64,000 nt of DNA from Betaproteobacteria bacterium (GCA_016868305.1 VGHK01000003.1:1-64000); one strand, 5' to 3'; counted from the stretch's first letter, positions 41,210 to 52,358 are shown. Notes: generated by a model from the sequence alone, not told the origin. Program-made: numbers and translations.

Positions 41210-42460
41210 ATGGCCCATTCCTATCCCGGTCTTAGGCGCAGGGTAGTTGTTACCGGGCTGGGCTGTGTATCTCCAGTCGGAAACACGCCATTGGATGCCT
41301 GGCAGTCGCTGCTTGCCGGTTCCTCTGGAATTCAAACGGTCACTCGTTTTGACCACTCCGGTCTGCCCGTGCACTTCGCCGGTGAGGTCAAGGGGTTTTC
41401 GATTGAGGACTACATCCCTGCCAAAGAGGCGCGCCATATGGATACCTTCATCCACTATGGCATTGCGGCGGGCTTACAGGCGCTCGACGATTCGGGGCTG
41501 GTGGTTACCGATGCCAACACCGAGCGCATTGGCGTGATGGTGGGATCTGGAATTGGCGGCCTGCCGATGATCGAAGACACCCATTCCGAATACACCAATC
41601 GGGGGGCGCGGCGTATTTCGCCGTTTTTTGTTCCCGGCTCGATCATCAACATGATCTCCGGACACCTCAGTATTCTGCGCAATCTGCAGGGGCCGAACCT
41701 GGCCGCAGTAACGGCCTGCACTACCGGTTTGCATAGTATTGGTCTAGCCGCCCGTCTCATCCAGTATGGTGATGCCGATGTCATGGTGGCAGGCGGGGCC
41801 GAGTCCACGATCTCTCCGCTTGGTATCGGGGGGTTTGCTGCGGCAAGGGCACTTTCAACACGTAACGATGACCCCGCCACCGCGTCTCGGCCCTGGGACA
41901 AGGACCGCGACGGGTTCGTGCTCGGCGAAGGCGCGGGGGTGGTAGTGCTTGAGGAATATGAGCATGCCAAGGCCCGTGGCGCCACTATCTATGCAGAGCT
42001 CCGCGGGGTGGGCTTCTCTGGTGATGCATTCCACATGACGGCGCCAGACCGCGAGGGCCCCCGTCGGTGCATGGTCAATGCCCTCAAAGATGCCGGGGTG
42101 TCTGCCGAAGAGGTCCACTATGTGAACGCCCATGGAACCTCAACGCCCCTGGGCGATAAAAACGAAACCGAGGCGATCAAGCTTGCCTTGGGCGATCAGG
42201 CGCGAAAGCTGGTGGTCAATTCCACCAAGTCAATGACCGGCCATCTTTTGGGCGGTGCGGGTGGCCTGGAGTCTGTCTTTACCGTAATGGCCTTGCACCA
42301 GCAGGTCAGCCCGCCGACCATCAATATTTTCAATCAAGACCCTGAGTGCGATCTCGACTACTGCGCCAATCAGGCCCGTCAAATGCCGATATCGGTGGCG
42401 GTAAAAAACAACTTCGGTTTTGGGGGAACCAACGGCACTTTGGTCTTTTCGCGCATCTAA
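41210..42460 (+). CDS. fabF: 3-oxoacyl-ACP synthase II
   Basis: 'RRVVVTGLGCVSPVGN', 'VTACTTGLHSIG'; ORF track opens at 41048, inside acpP. Confidence 0.95.
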   Translation: MAHSYPGLRRRVVVTGLGCVSPVGNTPLDAWQSLLAGSSGIQTVTRFDHSGLPVHFAGEVKGFSIEDYIPAKEARHMDTFIHYGIAAGLQALDDSGLVVTDANTERIGVMVGSGIGGLPMIEDTHSEYTNRGARRISPFFVPGSIINMISGHLSILRNLQGPNLAAVTACTTGLHSIGLAARLIQYGDADVMVAGGAESTISPLGIGGFAAARALSTRNDDPATASRPWDKDRDGFVLGEGAGVVVLEEYEHAKARGATIYAELRGVGFSGDAFHMTAPDREGPRRCMVNALKDAGVSAEEVHYVNAHGTSTPLGDKNETEAIKLALGDQARKLVVNSTKSMTGHLLGGAGGLESVFTVMALHQQVSPPTINIFNQDPECDLDYCANQARQMPISVAVKNNFGFGGTNGTLVFSRI

Positions 42461-42466
42461 GGGTTT

Positions 42467-43069
42467 ATGGAACGCGAGGCCGATCAGGTCTTAGTCCGCC
42501 GCGTTCAGGATGGCGACCAGGCTGCCTTTAACCTTCTGGTTCTGAAGTACCAGCGTAAGGTGCTTCGGCTCGTGTCGCGAATCGTGCGCGATCCTTCTGA
42601 GGTGGAAGACGTGGTGCAAGAGGCTTTTGTGAAGGCCTACCGGGCCCTGCCCAAGTTTCGCGGCGAAAGCGCCTTCTACACCTGGCTCTACCGAATAGCG
42701 GTAAACACCGCTAAAAACCATTTGGTGTCTCTGGGCAAGCAGCCGATTCCCATGACAGACCTTACACCGGACGCGGATGATACGGAATCTTTTGAGGCCC
42801 GGTCTGTCGTAACAGACAACCAGACGCCGGAATCGCTCTTGCTGAGTCGGCAGATTGCCGAAACAGTGAATCAGTCGATTGAGTCTCTTCCGGCCGAGCT
42901 CCGCACGGCGATTACCTTGCGGGAAATTGAGGGTTTATCGTATGAGGAGATTGCAGAAGCTATGAACTGCCCAATTGGTACCGTCCGGTCGCGCATCTTT
43001 CGTGCCCGGGAGTTTATTTCGGCCGCCCTGCGGCCTTTGCTCGATACCCCTGACCATAAACGCTGGTGA
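42467..43069 (+). CDS. rpoE: RNA polymerase sigma-E factor
   Basis: ECF sigma; 'EREADQVLVRRVQDGDQAAFNLLVLKYQRKV'. Confidence 0.95.
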   Translation: MEREADQVLVRRVQDGDQAAFNLLVLKYQRKVLRLVSRIVRDPSEVEDVVQEAFVKAYRALPKFRGESAFYTWLYRIAVNTAKNHLVSLGKQPIPMTDLTPDADDTESFEARSVVTDNQTPESLLLSRQIAETVNQSIESLPAELRTAITLREIEGLSYEEIAEAMNCPIGTVRSRIFRAREFISAALRPLLDTPDHKRW

Positions 43070-43731
43070 TGCCTATGCCCCACTCCCCCTCACGACCCCC
43101 GTCACAATCCCCCGCACCCTCCTCTATGCAGCCCGCAAACCCTCCCCGCGACGCAGCCTCCCGCCCTGGCGCCTCCGCCGCAGACGCGCCGAGCGGCGGC
43201 CTGCAAGCCGTGGCGGCGGAATCCATTTCCGCCTTTATTGACAACAGCCTCACCGAGGCTCAGGCGCTTCGGGCTGCTGAGCGGCTTTCTCGGTCTGAAG
43301 CCTACCGGGCCGCTGCGTTACGGTACTGGCTGATCTCTGATGTTCTCGGTTCCGTAGGCTCTTCCGACCACCGTCCCAACCTCTGCGCCAAGATTGCAGA
43401 CCGTATTTCCAAGGAGCCTGTGTTCATGCCCCAGCCGGTTCGGTCCGCGCCTGCCCGGTCGTCGGGCCGTTCTTTGGGGCCTGGGCTCAGGCTTGCAGCC
43501 TCGGTTGCCGGCCTTGCATTTGTGGGTGCTGGTGCCTTTTTTCTACTCAGCCTTCCCACAGCGCCGGATTCCGAAACCCTATTGGCTGGAACAGGTACTC
43601 CCCCGGCTGTGGGCTCTGTCCCAGCGCTTGACCCGCGGGTGATGCGTGCCTCCTTTGACAGCCCGCAGGCCCGGGCCCTGCTCGACGCCCATGGCGCCTC
43701 CCATGTCCGGCTTAGAATGGACGACCGGTAG
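43066..43731 (+). CDS. rseA: Anti-sigma-E factor RseA-like
   Basis: 'ISAFIDNSLTEAQALRAAERLSRSEAYRAAALRYWLISDVL', single TM; follows rpoE. Confidence 0.85.
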   Translation: MMPMPHSPSRPPSQSPAPSSMQPANPPRDAASRPGASAADAPSGGLQAVAAESISAFIDNSLTEAQALRAAERLSRSEAYRAAALRYWLISDVLGSVGSSDHRPNLCAKIADRISKEPVFMPQPVRSAPARSSGRSLGPGLRLAASVAGLAFVGAGAFFLLSLPTAPDSETLLAGTGTPPAVGSVPALDPRVMRASFDSPQARALLDAHGASHVRLRMDDR

Positions 43732-43740
43732 CCTTCCACT

Positions 43741-44742
43741 ATGCGCTCTGTCATTTCCCTGCCATACGGTCACCTTTCCATGAGGGGCCTGTTGTCCTTG
43801 TTTGCGACCGCGTTTATCGCGTGCGGTGCGGCCTACTCGGGTGCCGCATGGGCGGAGTCTGACGCCGAGTTGGTGCAAAAGATTAGTCGGTCTGTTCAGT
43901 CGCTAAATTTCGAGGGTACCTATGTGCACCAGCAAGACGGTGGCCTTTACACCGCCCGTGTCTACCACCGCGTCTCTGCCAACGGAGAGCGCGTTACGCG
44001 CGTGCAGTCGCTTGATGGTCCGAGCCGCGAGGTGATCCGTTCTTCGCGAGAGATGCGGGCCTACCTTCCCGAGCAAAAGGTCATTCGCATCTATAAGGGT
44101 CCCATGGTGCGGCCCGACTTCCCCGCTATGTTTGTGGCCAACCCGTCTTGGGTGCTTGACCACTACCAAATTGAGCGGCGCCCCGGTAAGCGCATTGCGG
44201 ACCAAGAAACCGAGCTGCTGGTGTTTGTTCCCAGAGACCAGTTTCGTTGGCGTGTTCACTGCTGGCTAGAAAAACGCCATCATCTGCCGGTAAAACTCCA
44301 GCTGCTTGACCCTCAGGGACTGGTGCTCGAAGAGTACGCATTCTCCGAAGTGAAGATCAATCCGTCGCAGTCGCCGCAGGTGTCCCCGTCATTTCAGGGG
44401 GTATCCGACTGGAAGCGGGTCTATGCACCCATGGTGCCCAAAGAGGTGTCTCAGTCGATTGCCGCGGCTGGGCCTATGATCGGTTTTCGCCCAGTAGCCT
44501 CGGCCATGGTCTCTGAGCCATCGATCAGGTCCGTTGAGCAGTATGTCCTGTCTGACGGGCTGGCCGTGGTCTCGATTTTTATTGGCCCCTTGGTGGGGGC
44601 TGATGCACAGGCATCAGAGGTCTCTCGCAAGGGTTCTTTGAGCATGGTCGTGCGCAAGAAAGGCAGCCATTCCATAACTGCCATCGGCGAGGTTCCCACC
44701 GAAACCGTACAAGACCTTGTGGAGCGGTTTACGCCCCAGTAG
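43741..44742 (+). CDS. rseB: Sigma-E regulatory protein RseB/MucB
   Basis: 'LNFEGTYVHQQDGGLYTARVYHRVSANGERVTRVQSLDGPSREVIR'. Confidence 0.9.
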   Translation: MRSVISLPYGHLSMRGLLSLFATAFIACGAAYSGAAWAESDAELVQKISRSVQSLNFEGTYVHQQDGGLYTARVYHRVSANGERVTRVQSLDGPSREVIRSSREMRAYLPEQKVIRIYKGPMVRPDFPAMFVANPSWVLDHYQIERRPGKRIADQETELLVFVPRDQFRWRVHCWLEKRHHLPVKLQLLDPQGLVLEEYAFSEVKINPSQSPQVSPSFQGVSDWKRVYAPMVPKEVSQSIAAAGPMIGFRPVASAMVSEPSIRSVEQYVLSDGLAVVSIFIGPLVGADAQASEVSRKGSLSMVVRKKGSHSITAIGEVPTETVQDLVERFTPQ

Positions 44743-44783
44743 CCCAGTGTTTTTTCGCCTTGTGCGGCACCGATAATTTTTTT

Positions 44784-44809
44784 GGCCAGGTTTTCCTGGC
44801 CTCGTTTTT
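44784..44809 (+). terminator. Rho-independent terminator-like hairpin between rseB and mucD
   Basis: GGCCAGG-TTTT-CCTGGCC followed by TCGTTTTT. Confidence 0.75.
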
Positions 44810-44827
44810 CAGAAAGAGGAAGTCACT

Positions 44828-46342
44828 ATGCGCTTGAATAGACGTTTTTTTGTCACTGGTCTGGTATCGATGATTCTGGGGGTATCACTGTCTCTTAGCG
44901 TATCCCAGGCTTTCGCCCAGCGAGGGCTTCCCGATTTCACCGAACTCGTCGAGAAGGCCGGACCGGCAGTGGTTAATATTCGCACGCTCGAGCGGGCGAA
45001 GTCTCGAGGGCAGGGGTCAGGCCCGTCGGCTCCGCGTGGAATGCCACCAGGCATGGATGAAAACGATCCGTTTTATGAGTTCTTTCGCCGGTTCTTTCCC
45101 CCAGGCCATCCGGGCGCACCCGGAGCCCCCAGCGCGCCCGGTGGCGGCCGCGGTGAGCGCGGCCCCGATAGCCAGGCACCCGGAAGCCCAGACTCCGGGG
45201 CCCAGCGCCCGCGCGGGGTTGGTAGCGGCTTTATCATCTCTGCCGATGGCTATATTCTCTCGAACCATCACGTGGTCGAGGGTGCCGATGAGGTAATCGT
45301 TACCCTTGCCGATCAGCGTGAGTTTAAGGCCCGGGTGGTGGGCTCAGACCAGCGCACTGATGTGGCCTTGCTCAAGATCGATGCCTCCGGCCTGCCTACG
45401 CTGCCGCTGGGGGACCCCTCCAGAATAAAGGTGGGTGCCTGGGTCCTGGCCATCGGGTCCCCGTTTGGCCTGGAAAACACCGTTACGGCTGGTATTGTTA
45501 GTGCCAAAGGACGTGAAACAGGCGACTACCTTCCGTTTATCCAGACCGATGTTGCCGTGAATCCGGGCAATTCAGGGGGGCCGTTGTTGAACATGGATGG
45601 TGAGGTAATTGGCATTAACTCCCAGATCTACAGCCGTACCGGGGGTTTTATGGGCATCTCGTTTGCGATTCCGATCGATGAGGCCCGTCGGGTAGCCGAT
45701 CAGCTGCGCCAGTCCGGTCGGGTGGTACGTGGTCGTATCGGGGTGGCCATCGGTGACGTTACCCGAGAGGTTGCCGAGGCCTTGGGCCTGAAGGGCAATA
45801 ATGGCGCCTTGGTGCGCAATGTCGATCCGGATGGCCCGGCGGCAAAGGCCGGAATTGAGCCTGGTGACATCGTGTTGGCTTTTGCCGGGCGGCCGGTAAA
45901 TCGAATGTCAGACCTTCCTCGGCTGGTGGGCAATACCGTACCAGGCCGCACTGAGAGCATTGAGGTCTGGCGCCGCGGGGAGCGCAAGCAGCTGCGAATC
46001 CAGGTGGTCGAGCTGGAACCTGAGGCCCGGGCGCAGGCAGCCCCCGCCTCCAACGCCCCAAAGCCTGCTGCGGTGAATTGGCTCGGTCTGGGAGTGTCTG
46101 AGCTCTCCGATGCCCAGAAAAGCCAGCTTCGGCTAACCCAGGGCGTATTTGTCTCGGCAGCCTCGGGCCTGTCCGAACGGGCAGGAATCCGCCAGGGTGA
46201 CATAATCCTGTCCGTGGACAGGACTTCGGTAGGCTCGGTTGCTCAGTTTTCTACCCTAGTCGAGCGGCTAGACCGGAAGCGGCCCGTGGCACTACTGGTG
46301 CATCGGGACAACGCATCTTCCTGGATTGTAGTAAAACCGTAG
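44828..46342 (+). CDS. mucD: Do-family serine endoprotease (DegP/MucD)
   Basis: 'GNSGGPL' active site, two PDZ domains, signal peptide. Confidence 0.93.
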   Translation: MRLNRRFFVTGLVSMILGVSLSLSVSQAFAQRGLPDFTELVEKAGPAVVNIRTLERAKSRGQGSGPSAPRGMPPGMDENDPFYEFFRRFFPPGHPGAPGAPSAPGGGRGERGPDSQAPGSPDSGAQRPRGVGSGFIISADGYILSNHHVVEGADEVIVTLADQREFKARVVGSDQRTDVALLKIDASGLPTLPLGDPSRIKVGAWVLAIGSPFGLENTVTAGIVSAKGRETGDYLPFIQTDVAVNPGNSGGPLLNMDGEVIGINSQIYSRTGGFMGISFAIPIDEARRVADQLRQSGRVVRGRIGVAIGDVTREVAEALGLKGNNGALVRNVDPDGPAAKAGIEPGDIVLAFAGRPVNRMSDLPRLVGNTVPGRTESIEVWRRGERKQLRIQVVELEPEARAQAAPASNAPKPAAVNWLGLGVSELSDAQKSQLRLTQGVFVSAASGLSERAGIRQGDIILSVDRTSVGSVAQFSTLVERLDRKRPVALLVHRDNASSWIVVKP

Positions 46343-46383
46343 CCAAGTCAATGACTTGGCGTATATAAGCCTGTGTTGTTAAT

Positions 46384-48174
46384 TTGCAAAACATTCGTAA
46401 CTTTTCGATTATTGCCCATATCGACCATGGAAAGAGCACCCTGGCCGACCGCATCATCCAGATCTGTGGCGGCCTGCCCGACCGCGAGATGGAGGCGCAG
46501 GTGCTCGACTCCATGGACCTCGAACGCGAGCGTGGCATCACCATCAAGGCGCAGACGGCCGCGCTGAAATACAGAGCCCGTGATGGCCAGGTGTATGCCC
46601 TAAACCTTATCGACACCCCAGGGCATGTTGACTTTTCCTACGAGGTAAGCCGGTCGTTATCCGCCTGCGAAGGGGCGCTTCTGGTGGTAGATGCCTCCCA
46701 GGGGGTAGAGGCTCAGACGGTGGCGAACTGTTACACCGCCATAGAGCTGGGCGTTGAGGTCTGTCCGGTTCTCAACAAGATCGACCTGCCTGCTGCCGAT
46801 CCGGAGCAGGCCATTCAAGAAATCGAAGACGTCATCGGTATTCAGGCCTCCGATGCCATCCGCGCGAGCGCCAAAACAGGCGAGGGCGTCGAAGACATTC
46901 TTGAGATGATTGTGGCAAAGATTCCGCCGCCCAAAGGCGACTCCACGGCGCCGCTGCAGGCGCTGATTATTGACTCCTGGTTCGATAACTATGTGGGCGT
47001 GGTCATGCTGGTGCGGGTGGTCAATGGCACCTTAAAGGCCCGCGACAAAATTCTGTTGATGGCCACCGGAAGCACCCATCCGGCAGAGCAGCTGGGTGTC
47101 TTTACGCCCAAGTCGGTAGCCCGAGAGTCGCTCAGTGCAGGCGAGGTGGGCTTTGTGATTACCGGAATTAAAGAACTGAAAGCAGCCAAGGTGGGCGATA
47201 CCCTTACCCTGGCAGGCCGGCCCGCAGCCGCGCCGCTACCGGGGTTTAAAGAGGTGAAGCCGCAGGTATTTGCGGGGCTGTATCCGGTGGAATCAAGCGA
47301 GTACGACATAATGCGCGATGCCCTAGAGAAGCTTCAGCTCAACGATGCGGCCTTGCAGTTTGAGCCTGAGGTGTCGCAGGCCTTGGGCTTTGGGTTTCGT
47401 TGTGGATTTCTGGGGCTGCTGCACATGGACATTGTGCAGGAGCGGCTAGAGCGCGAGTACGACATCGACCTGATTACCACCGCGCCCACGGTTGTTTATC
47501 AGGTGCTCATGAAGGACGGCACGGTAATTGATGTTGACAACCCATCCAAGATGCCAGAGCCATCGCGTATTGAAGAGATTCGCGAGCCGATTGTGACCGT
47601 GTCTTTGTTTATGCCCCAAGACTATGTGGGCGTGGTGATGACCCTGTGCACCGGTAAGCGGGGTGTTCACACCGGCATGACCTATGCCGGCCGCCAGGTA
47701 AATCTCACCTACGAGATTCCCATGAATGAGATCGTGCTCGACTTCTTTGACAAGTTAAAGTCAATATCACGTGGCTATGCCTCGATGGACTATGAATTCA
47801 AAGAGTATCGTGCCTCCGACGTGGTGAAGATGGATATTCTTATTAATGGTGATAGGGTCGATACCCTGTCGGTAATCGTGCATCGTGGCGGGGCGCAGGC
47901 GCGTGGGCGCGAGCTTGCGGCCAAGCTGCGCGAGCTTATTCCCCGGCAGATGTTTGATGTCGCCGTACAGGCGGCAATCGGCGTGAATATTCTGGCCCGC
48001 GAAAATATCAAGGCCTTGCGCAAAAACGTGCTCGCCAAATGCTATGGCGGTGACATTACCCGCAAGCGCAAGCTTTTAGAAAAACAAAAGGCAGGTAAAA
48101 AACGTATGAAGCAGGTCGGAACGGTAGAGATACCGCAGGAGGCTTTCCTTGCCATATTAAAGGTGGACGGCTAG
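46384..48174 (+). CDS. lepA: Elongation factor 4 (LepA)
   Basis: '[20 protein letters not shown]', C-terminal '[28 protein letters not shown]'; TTG start. Confidence 0.97.
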   Translation: MQNIRNFSIIAHIDHGKSTLADRIIQICGGLPDREMEAQVLDSMDLERERGITIKAQTAALKYRARDGQVYALNLIDTPGHVDFSYEVSRSLSACEGALLVVDASQGVEAQTVANCYTAIELGVEVCPVLNKIDLPAADPEQAIQEIEDVIGIQASDAIRASAKTGEGVEDILEMIVAKIPPPKGDSTAPLQALIIDSWFDNYVGVVMLVRVVNGTLKARDKILLMATGSTHPAEQLGVFTPKSVARESLSAGEVGFVITGIKELKAAKVGDTLTLAGRPAAAPLPGFKEVKPQVFAGLYPVESSEYDIMRDALEKLQLNDAALQFEPEVSQALGFGFRCGFLGLLHMDIVQERLEREYDIDLITTAPTVVYQVLMKDGTVIDVDNPSKMPEPSRIEEIREPIVTVSLFMPQDYVGVVMTLCTGKRGVHTGMTYAGRQVNLTYEIPMNEIVLDFFDKLKSISRGYASMDYEFKEYRASDVVKMDILINGDRVDTLSVIVHRGGAQARGRELAAKLRELIPRQMFDVAVQAAIGVNILARENIKALRKNVLAKCYGGDITRKRKLLEKQKAGKKRMKQVGTVEIPQEAFLAILKVDG

Positions 48175-48178
48175 CACC

Positions 48179-48979
48179 ATGAACTTCGCGCTTATTCTCT
48201 TGGTGCTCTGTCTGGTAACGGGCTTGCTCTGGTTCGCCGATCGTCTGGTCTGGAGAAAGTCCCGCCCAGCAGGCGCCCCACGGCCCGCTCTCTTGGAGTA
48301 CACAGCAGGTTTTTTTCCGGTCATATTCGTTGTCTTTGTTATTCGATCTTTCTTATTTGAACCTTTTAATATTCCCTCGGGGTCGATGATTCCTACGCTC
48401 CGTATTGGCGATCTTATTCTTGTGAAGAAGTACAGCTACGGGGTGCGGCTGCCGGTATCGCATACGCTGGTATTTGCAACCGGGCTGCCCCAGCGCGGCG
48501 ATGTTGCAGTGTTTCGCTATCCGCTGGACACTTCTGTGGACTACATCAAGCGCATCGTGGGCGTTCCGGGCGATTCGGTGGTCTATGAGAATAAGCAGCT
48601 CACGATCAACGGAGTGGCTGTTTCTAAAAAGGCTCAGGGCAGTTTTGTCGATGGCACTACGGCAAGGGTGTCGCGTCAGTATGGCGAGACCCTTGATAGC
48701 CGCAGCTACAGCACCTTAAACGACAATGGTTCTGGCGATTTTTATCTTTTGGAGTCGTTCCCCCATAAAGACGCCTGCCAACGGACAGCGCTTGGGCTGC
48801 GGTGCACAGTGCCTGCAGGGCATTACTTCGCCATGGGAGACAATCGCGATAACTCTGCCGACAGCCGTGTCTGGGGATTCGTACCCGAGGCCAATCTGGT
48901 GGGGCAGGCCTTTATGGTCTGGTTTAATGCCGGCGAGGTCTTCTCTGGGCAATTCGACCGTCTGGGATTTTTCGAGTAG
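48179..48979 (+). CDS. lepB: Signal peptidase I
   Basis: 'FNIPSGSMIPTL', 'YIKRIVGVPGD', 'MGDNRDNSADSR'. Confidence 0.96.
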   Translation: MNFALILLVLCLVTGLLWFADRLVWRKSRPAGAPRPALLEYTAGFFPVIFVVFVIRSFLFEPFNIPSGSMIPTLRIGDLILVKKYSYGVRLPVSHTLVFATGLPQRGDVAVFRYPLDTSVDYIKRIVGVPGDSVVYENKQLTINGVAVSKKAQGSFVDGTTARVSRQYGETLDSRSYSTLNDNGSGDFYLLESFPHKDACQRTALGLRCTVPAGHYFAMGDNRDNSADSRVWGFVPEANLVGQAFMVWFNAGEVFSGQFDRLGFFE

Positions 48980-48985
48980 CCGGTT

Positions 48986-49792
48986 ATGTCTGCAGCCGAT
49001 GATAATTTTCTTTCTTGTCTTGAGGGCCTGCAGGAGAAGATCCGGTATCGCTTCAATGATCCCGAACGGGCCAGGCTGGCCCTTACCCATCGCAGCTATA
49101 GCGCACAGCATTATGAGCGGCTGGAGTTCCTTGGCGACAGCGTTTTGAACCTTGCGGTTTCGAGCCTTTTGTATCGAGAACTGCATGGCTTTACCGAGGG
49201 CGACCTCAGCCGCGTGCGGTCAAACCTGGTGCGCCAGCAGGCACTGCACGATATTGCTCAGACCTTGTCTCTGCACCAGCATCTTTTTCTGGGAGATGGC
49301 GAGCGCAAGAGCGGTGGGCTGCGACGTCCGTCTATTCTTGCCGACGCCCTGGAGGCATTGATCGGGGCCGTATTTATCGACGGTGGCTATGATGCGGCCG
49401 CCCAGGTGGTCGAGCGGTTTTATCGTCCGATTCTCAACCAGGTAGACCCCAAGACCCTGGGTAAAGATGCCAAGACGCTTCTGCAAGAGTTTTTGCAGGG
49501 CCACGGCATGCCCTTGCCAATTTACCAGGTGGTGGCCACGCATGGGGCAGCCCATAACCAGGTGTTTGAAGTGGAATGCCTGGTAAGCAAGCTTGCCATC
49601 ACCGTGCTGGGTTCCGGATCGTCTCGCCGGGCGGCAGAGCAGGTGGCGGCTACGGAAGCGCTAGAGGCGGTAAATCGTGCGCTTACCGAGGCACCGAAAA
49701 AAGGGCGCCGCTCCAAAAAGGCAGAGCCCGCCCCTCAGGGCAAGCTCGAGTTCTTGTTGCCAAAGCAGACGCCGAGGCTCGAAGAAGGCTGA
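48986..49792 (+). CDS. rnc: Ribonuclease III
   Basis: '[16 protein letters not shown]' motif and dsRBD. Confidence 0.95.
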   Translation: MSAADDNFLSCLEGLQEKIRYRFNDPERARLALTHRSYSAQHYERLEFLGDSVLNLAVSSLLYRELHGFTEGDLSRVRSNLVRQQALHDIAQTLSLHQHLFLGDGERKSGGLRRPSILADALEALIGAVFIDGGYDAAAQVVERFYRPILNQVDPKTLGKDAKTLLQEFLQGHGMPLPIYQVVATHGAAHNQVFEVECLVSKLAITVLGSGSSRRAAEQVAATEALEAVNRALTEAPKKGRRSKKAEPAPQGKLEFLLPKQTPRLEEG

Positions 49793-49793
49793 C

Positions 49794-50723
49794 ATGGCTC
49801 ACCGGGTTGGCTTTGTGGCGCTTGTCGGACGGCCCAATGTGGGGAAGTCGAGTCTTCTGAATGCCTTGGTGGGCATGAACCTGGCCATCACCTCGCGCAA
49901 GGCGCAGACCACACGGCATCGTATTCTTGGGGTGCGCACCACGGAGTCGCACCAGATTTTTTTTGTTGACACCCCTGGCATTCAGCACAGCCACACGGCT
50001 GCGCTTAATCGGCAGTTGAATCGCACCGCACTGTCGGCCCTGCAAGAGGTATCTGCCGTGACCTGGGTGATTGAGGCGCATAAACTGCGGCCCGAAGACG
50101 AGGCAGTTCTGGCCCGTATTCCGCCTGCCATGCCGGTGGTGGTGGCGATGAACAAGGCCGACCGTCTGGCTACTGAGGCTGACAAGGCAAAGGCATTTGC
50201 CCTGGTTGCGCAGTTGCAAAGCCTAAGGCCAAACCAGCCAGATCGGCCCGGTTTTAAGGCAATTGTTCCCGTATCGGCGGTCACGGGGTTTCAGGTGGAT
50301 GTTCTGGCCCAGGCGCTGGCCGATTGTCTTCCCGAGGGCCCTGCCCAGGTGGATGCCGATACCGTCACCGATCGCAGTACGCGTTTTTTTGTGGCCGAGA
50401 TCATTCGTGAAAAACTCTTTCGGTTTTTAGGGGATGAGCTTCCCTACGAGGCCGCAGTGGTGATCGACCAGTTCTCCGAAGAACCGGCCCAGGCGGACAG
50501 GCCGGCGAGGCTTGCGGTGGCGGCCACCATTATTGTGGGAAGAGACTCACACAAACCTATGGTGCTGGGCGAAGGCGGTGCTAGGCTGCGGCAGATTGGC
50601 TCGCAGGCACGCCACGATATTGCAGCCTTTTGCGATGCGCAGGTGCGGCTTGACCTTTGGGTGAAGGTGAAAGAAAACTGGGCTGACACCGAGTCGCTGG
50701 TGCGCAGTTTTGGTTACGAATAG
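49794..50723 (+). CDS. era: GTPase Era
   Basis: 'VALVGRPNVGKSSLLNALVG', KH domain; ORF track opens at 49677. Confidence 0.96.
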   Translation: MAHRVGFVALVGRPNVGKSSLLNALVGMNLAITSRKAQTTRHRILGVRTTESHQIFFVDTPGIQHSHTAALNRQLNRTALSALQEVSAVTWVIEAHKLRPEDEAVLARIPPAMPVVVAMNKADRLATEADKAKAFALVAQLQSLRPNQPDRPGFKAIVPVSAVTGFQVDVLAQALADCLPEGPAQVDADTVTDRSTRFFVAEIIREKLFRFLGDELPYEAAVVIDQFSEEPAQADRPARLAVAATIIVGRDSHKPMVLGEGGARLRQIGSQARHDIAAFCDAQVRLDLWVKVKENWADTESLVRSFGYE

Positions 50724-50745
50724 GGAATAGGGCGAGGCGCTAGAC

Positions 50746-51516
50746 ATGGTTCAGGGCTATGTGCTGCACAGTCTGGCCTGGCGAGAAACGAGCCTTATTG
50801 TGGAGGTGTTTACTCGGGAAGAAGGACGGCTGGGCCTGGTTGCCCGCGGGGCGCGACGCCCCCGTTCTCCGCTGCGCGGCCTGCTGCAGCCTTTTCAGCC
50901 ACTTGGGCTTCGGTATTCTGCCAAGGGGGAGTTGCGTAGCCTCATGGGGGCAGAATGGCTGGGGGGGGTGGGTACACCTTCCGGCGACTGCCTTCTCGCA
51001 GGGTTTTACCTTAACGAGCTCTTGATGCGGCTGATGCCCCGCGAAGACCCCCACCCATTGCTCTTCGATGCCTACGAGGCGGCCATGCACCGACTGTCAG
51101 AGGCTGGGCCAGAGGTGGGTGCGGTTCTGCGTTGGTTCGAATGTCGGCTGTTACGGGAAATGGGCGTTGCTCCCGAATTCGATACCGTGCAGGGTATGAC
51201 AGTGGAGGCGGCAGGCCAGTATGCGCTGGTATTTGGCGAGCCGGTGGTTGTGGCAAATGGGCAGGCAATTGCGGAGTCCGCGGGCATGCTGGTCTCGGGT
51301 CAGACGTTGTTGGCCTTGTCGCGATACGATGCGTCAGCAAACGGGCAGAGGTTAGACGACATGCATGCAGAGGTGAGCCTTGAGGCAAAAAGGCTGCTTC
51401 GGGGCCTGATTCGGCATCAGCTTGGGGAGTCTGGTCTGCAGTCCCGGCAGGCCATGATAGGGCTTGCACGACTGCGGCAGCGGCTGCTTGGTATCGGGTC
51501 AGAGACACCTCATTAG
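50746..51516 (+). CDS. recO: DNA repair protein RecO
   Basis: 'GYVLHSLAWRETSLIVEVFTREEGRLGLVARGARRPRSPLRGLLQPF'. Confidence 0.93.
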   Translation: MVQGYVLHSLAWRETSLIVEVFTREEGRLGLVARGARRPRSPLRGLLQPFQPLGLRYSAKGELRSLMGAEWLGGVGTPSGDCLLAGFYLNELLMRLMPREDPHPLLFDAYEAAMHRLSEAGPEVGAVLRWFECRLLREMGVAPEFDTVQGMTVEAAGQYALVFGEPVVVANGQAIAESAGMLVSGQTLLALSRYDASANGQRLDDMHAEVSLEAKRLLRGLIRHQLGESGLQSRQAMIGLARLRQRLLGIGSETPH

Positions 51517-51599
51517 AGTGTTGGGGCGACACCGGATGCCAGCTTTGCGGACAATAGCGATGAGCGTTTCTGACCCAAAAAAATAGGACGAAGATCACC

Positions 51600-52358
51600 A
51601 TGATAGAGCTTGGCGTGAACATAGACCATGTTGCGACCCTGCGGCAGGCAAGGCGCAGCTATGACCCCGACCCGATATGGGCCGCGGTGGAGGCCCATCT
51701 GGGTGGCGCCGATGGCATTACGGTGCACCTGCGCGAGGACCGTCGTCATATTCAAGACGAAGATGTGGGCCGGCTGCGCGACCTTACCCAGATTAAGCTC
51801 AACCTTGAAATGGCGGCCACCGTTGAGATGGTAGGCATTGCCGTGCGGCTCAAGCCCGAAATGGCCATGCTGGTGCCTGAAGGACGGCAGGAGGTGACCA
51901 CCGAGGGAGGCCTTGATCTTATTGGTCAGCAGGCGTCGCTGCGGTCTACGCTAGATCGGCTGAAGTCGGCAGACATTAGTGTGAGCGCCTTCATTGATGC
52001 TGACTTGGCGCAGATTGACATGGCTGCCGCCCTGGGCGTAGAGGTCTGTGAGGTGCACACTGGGCCTTATGCGGAGGTGTTCTATGCCCAAGGGCGTGAC
52101 GCTGAGCAGCCCGCGGTGCGTGCCGAACTCGAAAAGATTCGCGTCGCTGGCCGGGCGATTCAAGAACGCGGCATGCGGTTTAACGCGGGCCATGCCTTGA
52201 ACTACTTTAACGTGCAGCCAGTCGCGGCGATTGCTGGGGTACGCGAATTGCATATCGGACATGCCATCGTCTCGCGTGCGGTTTTCGTGGGACTGCGCGA
52301 GGCTGTGCGCGAGATGAAGCGGCTGATGCGTGAGGCTGCTTATACGGGCCGTCAATGA
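51600..52358 (+). CDS. pdxJ: Pyridoxine 5'-phosphate synthase
   Basis: 'IELGVNIDHVATLRQARR'. Confidence 0.97.
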   Translation: MIELGVNIDHVATLRQARRSYDPDPIWAAVEAHLGGADGITVHLREDRRHIQDEDVGRLRDLTQIKLNLEMAATVEMVGIAVRLKPEMAMLVPEGRQEVTTEGGLDLIGQQASLRSTLDRLKSADISVSAFIDADLAQIDMAAALGVEVCEVHTGPYAEVFYAQGRDAEQPAVRAELEKIRVAGRAIQERGMRFNAGHALNYFNVQPVAAIAGVRELHIGHAIVSRAVFVGLREAVREMKRLMREAAYTGRQ

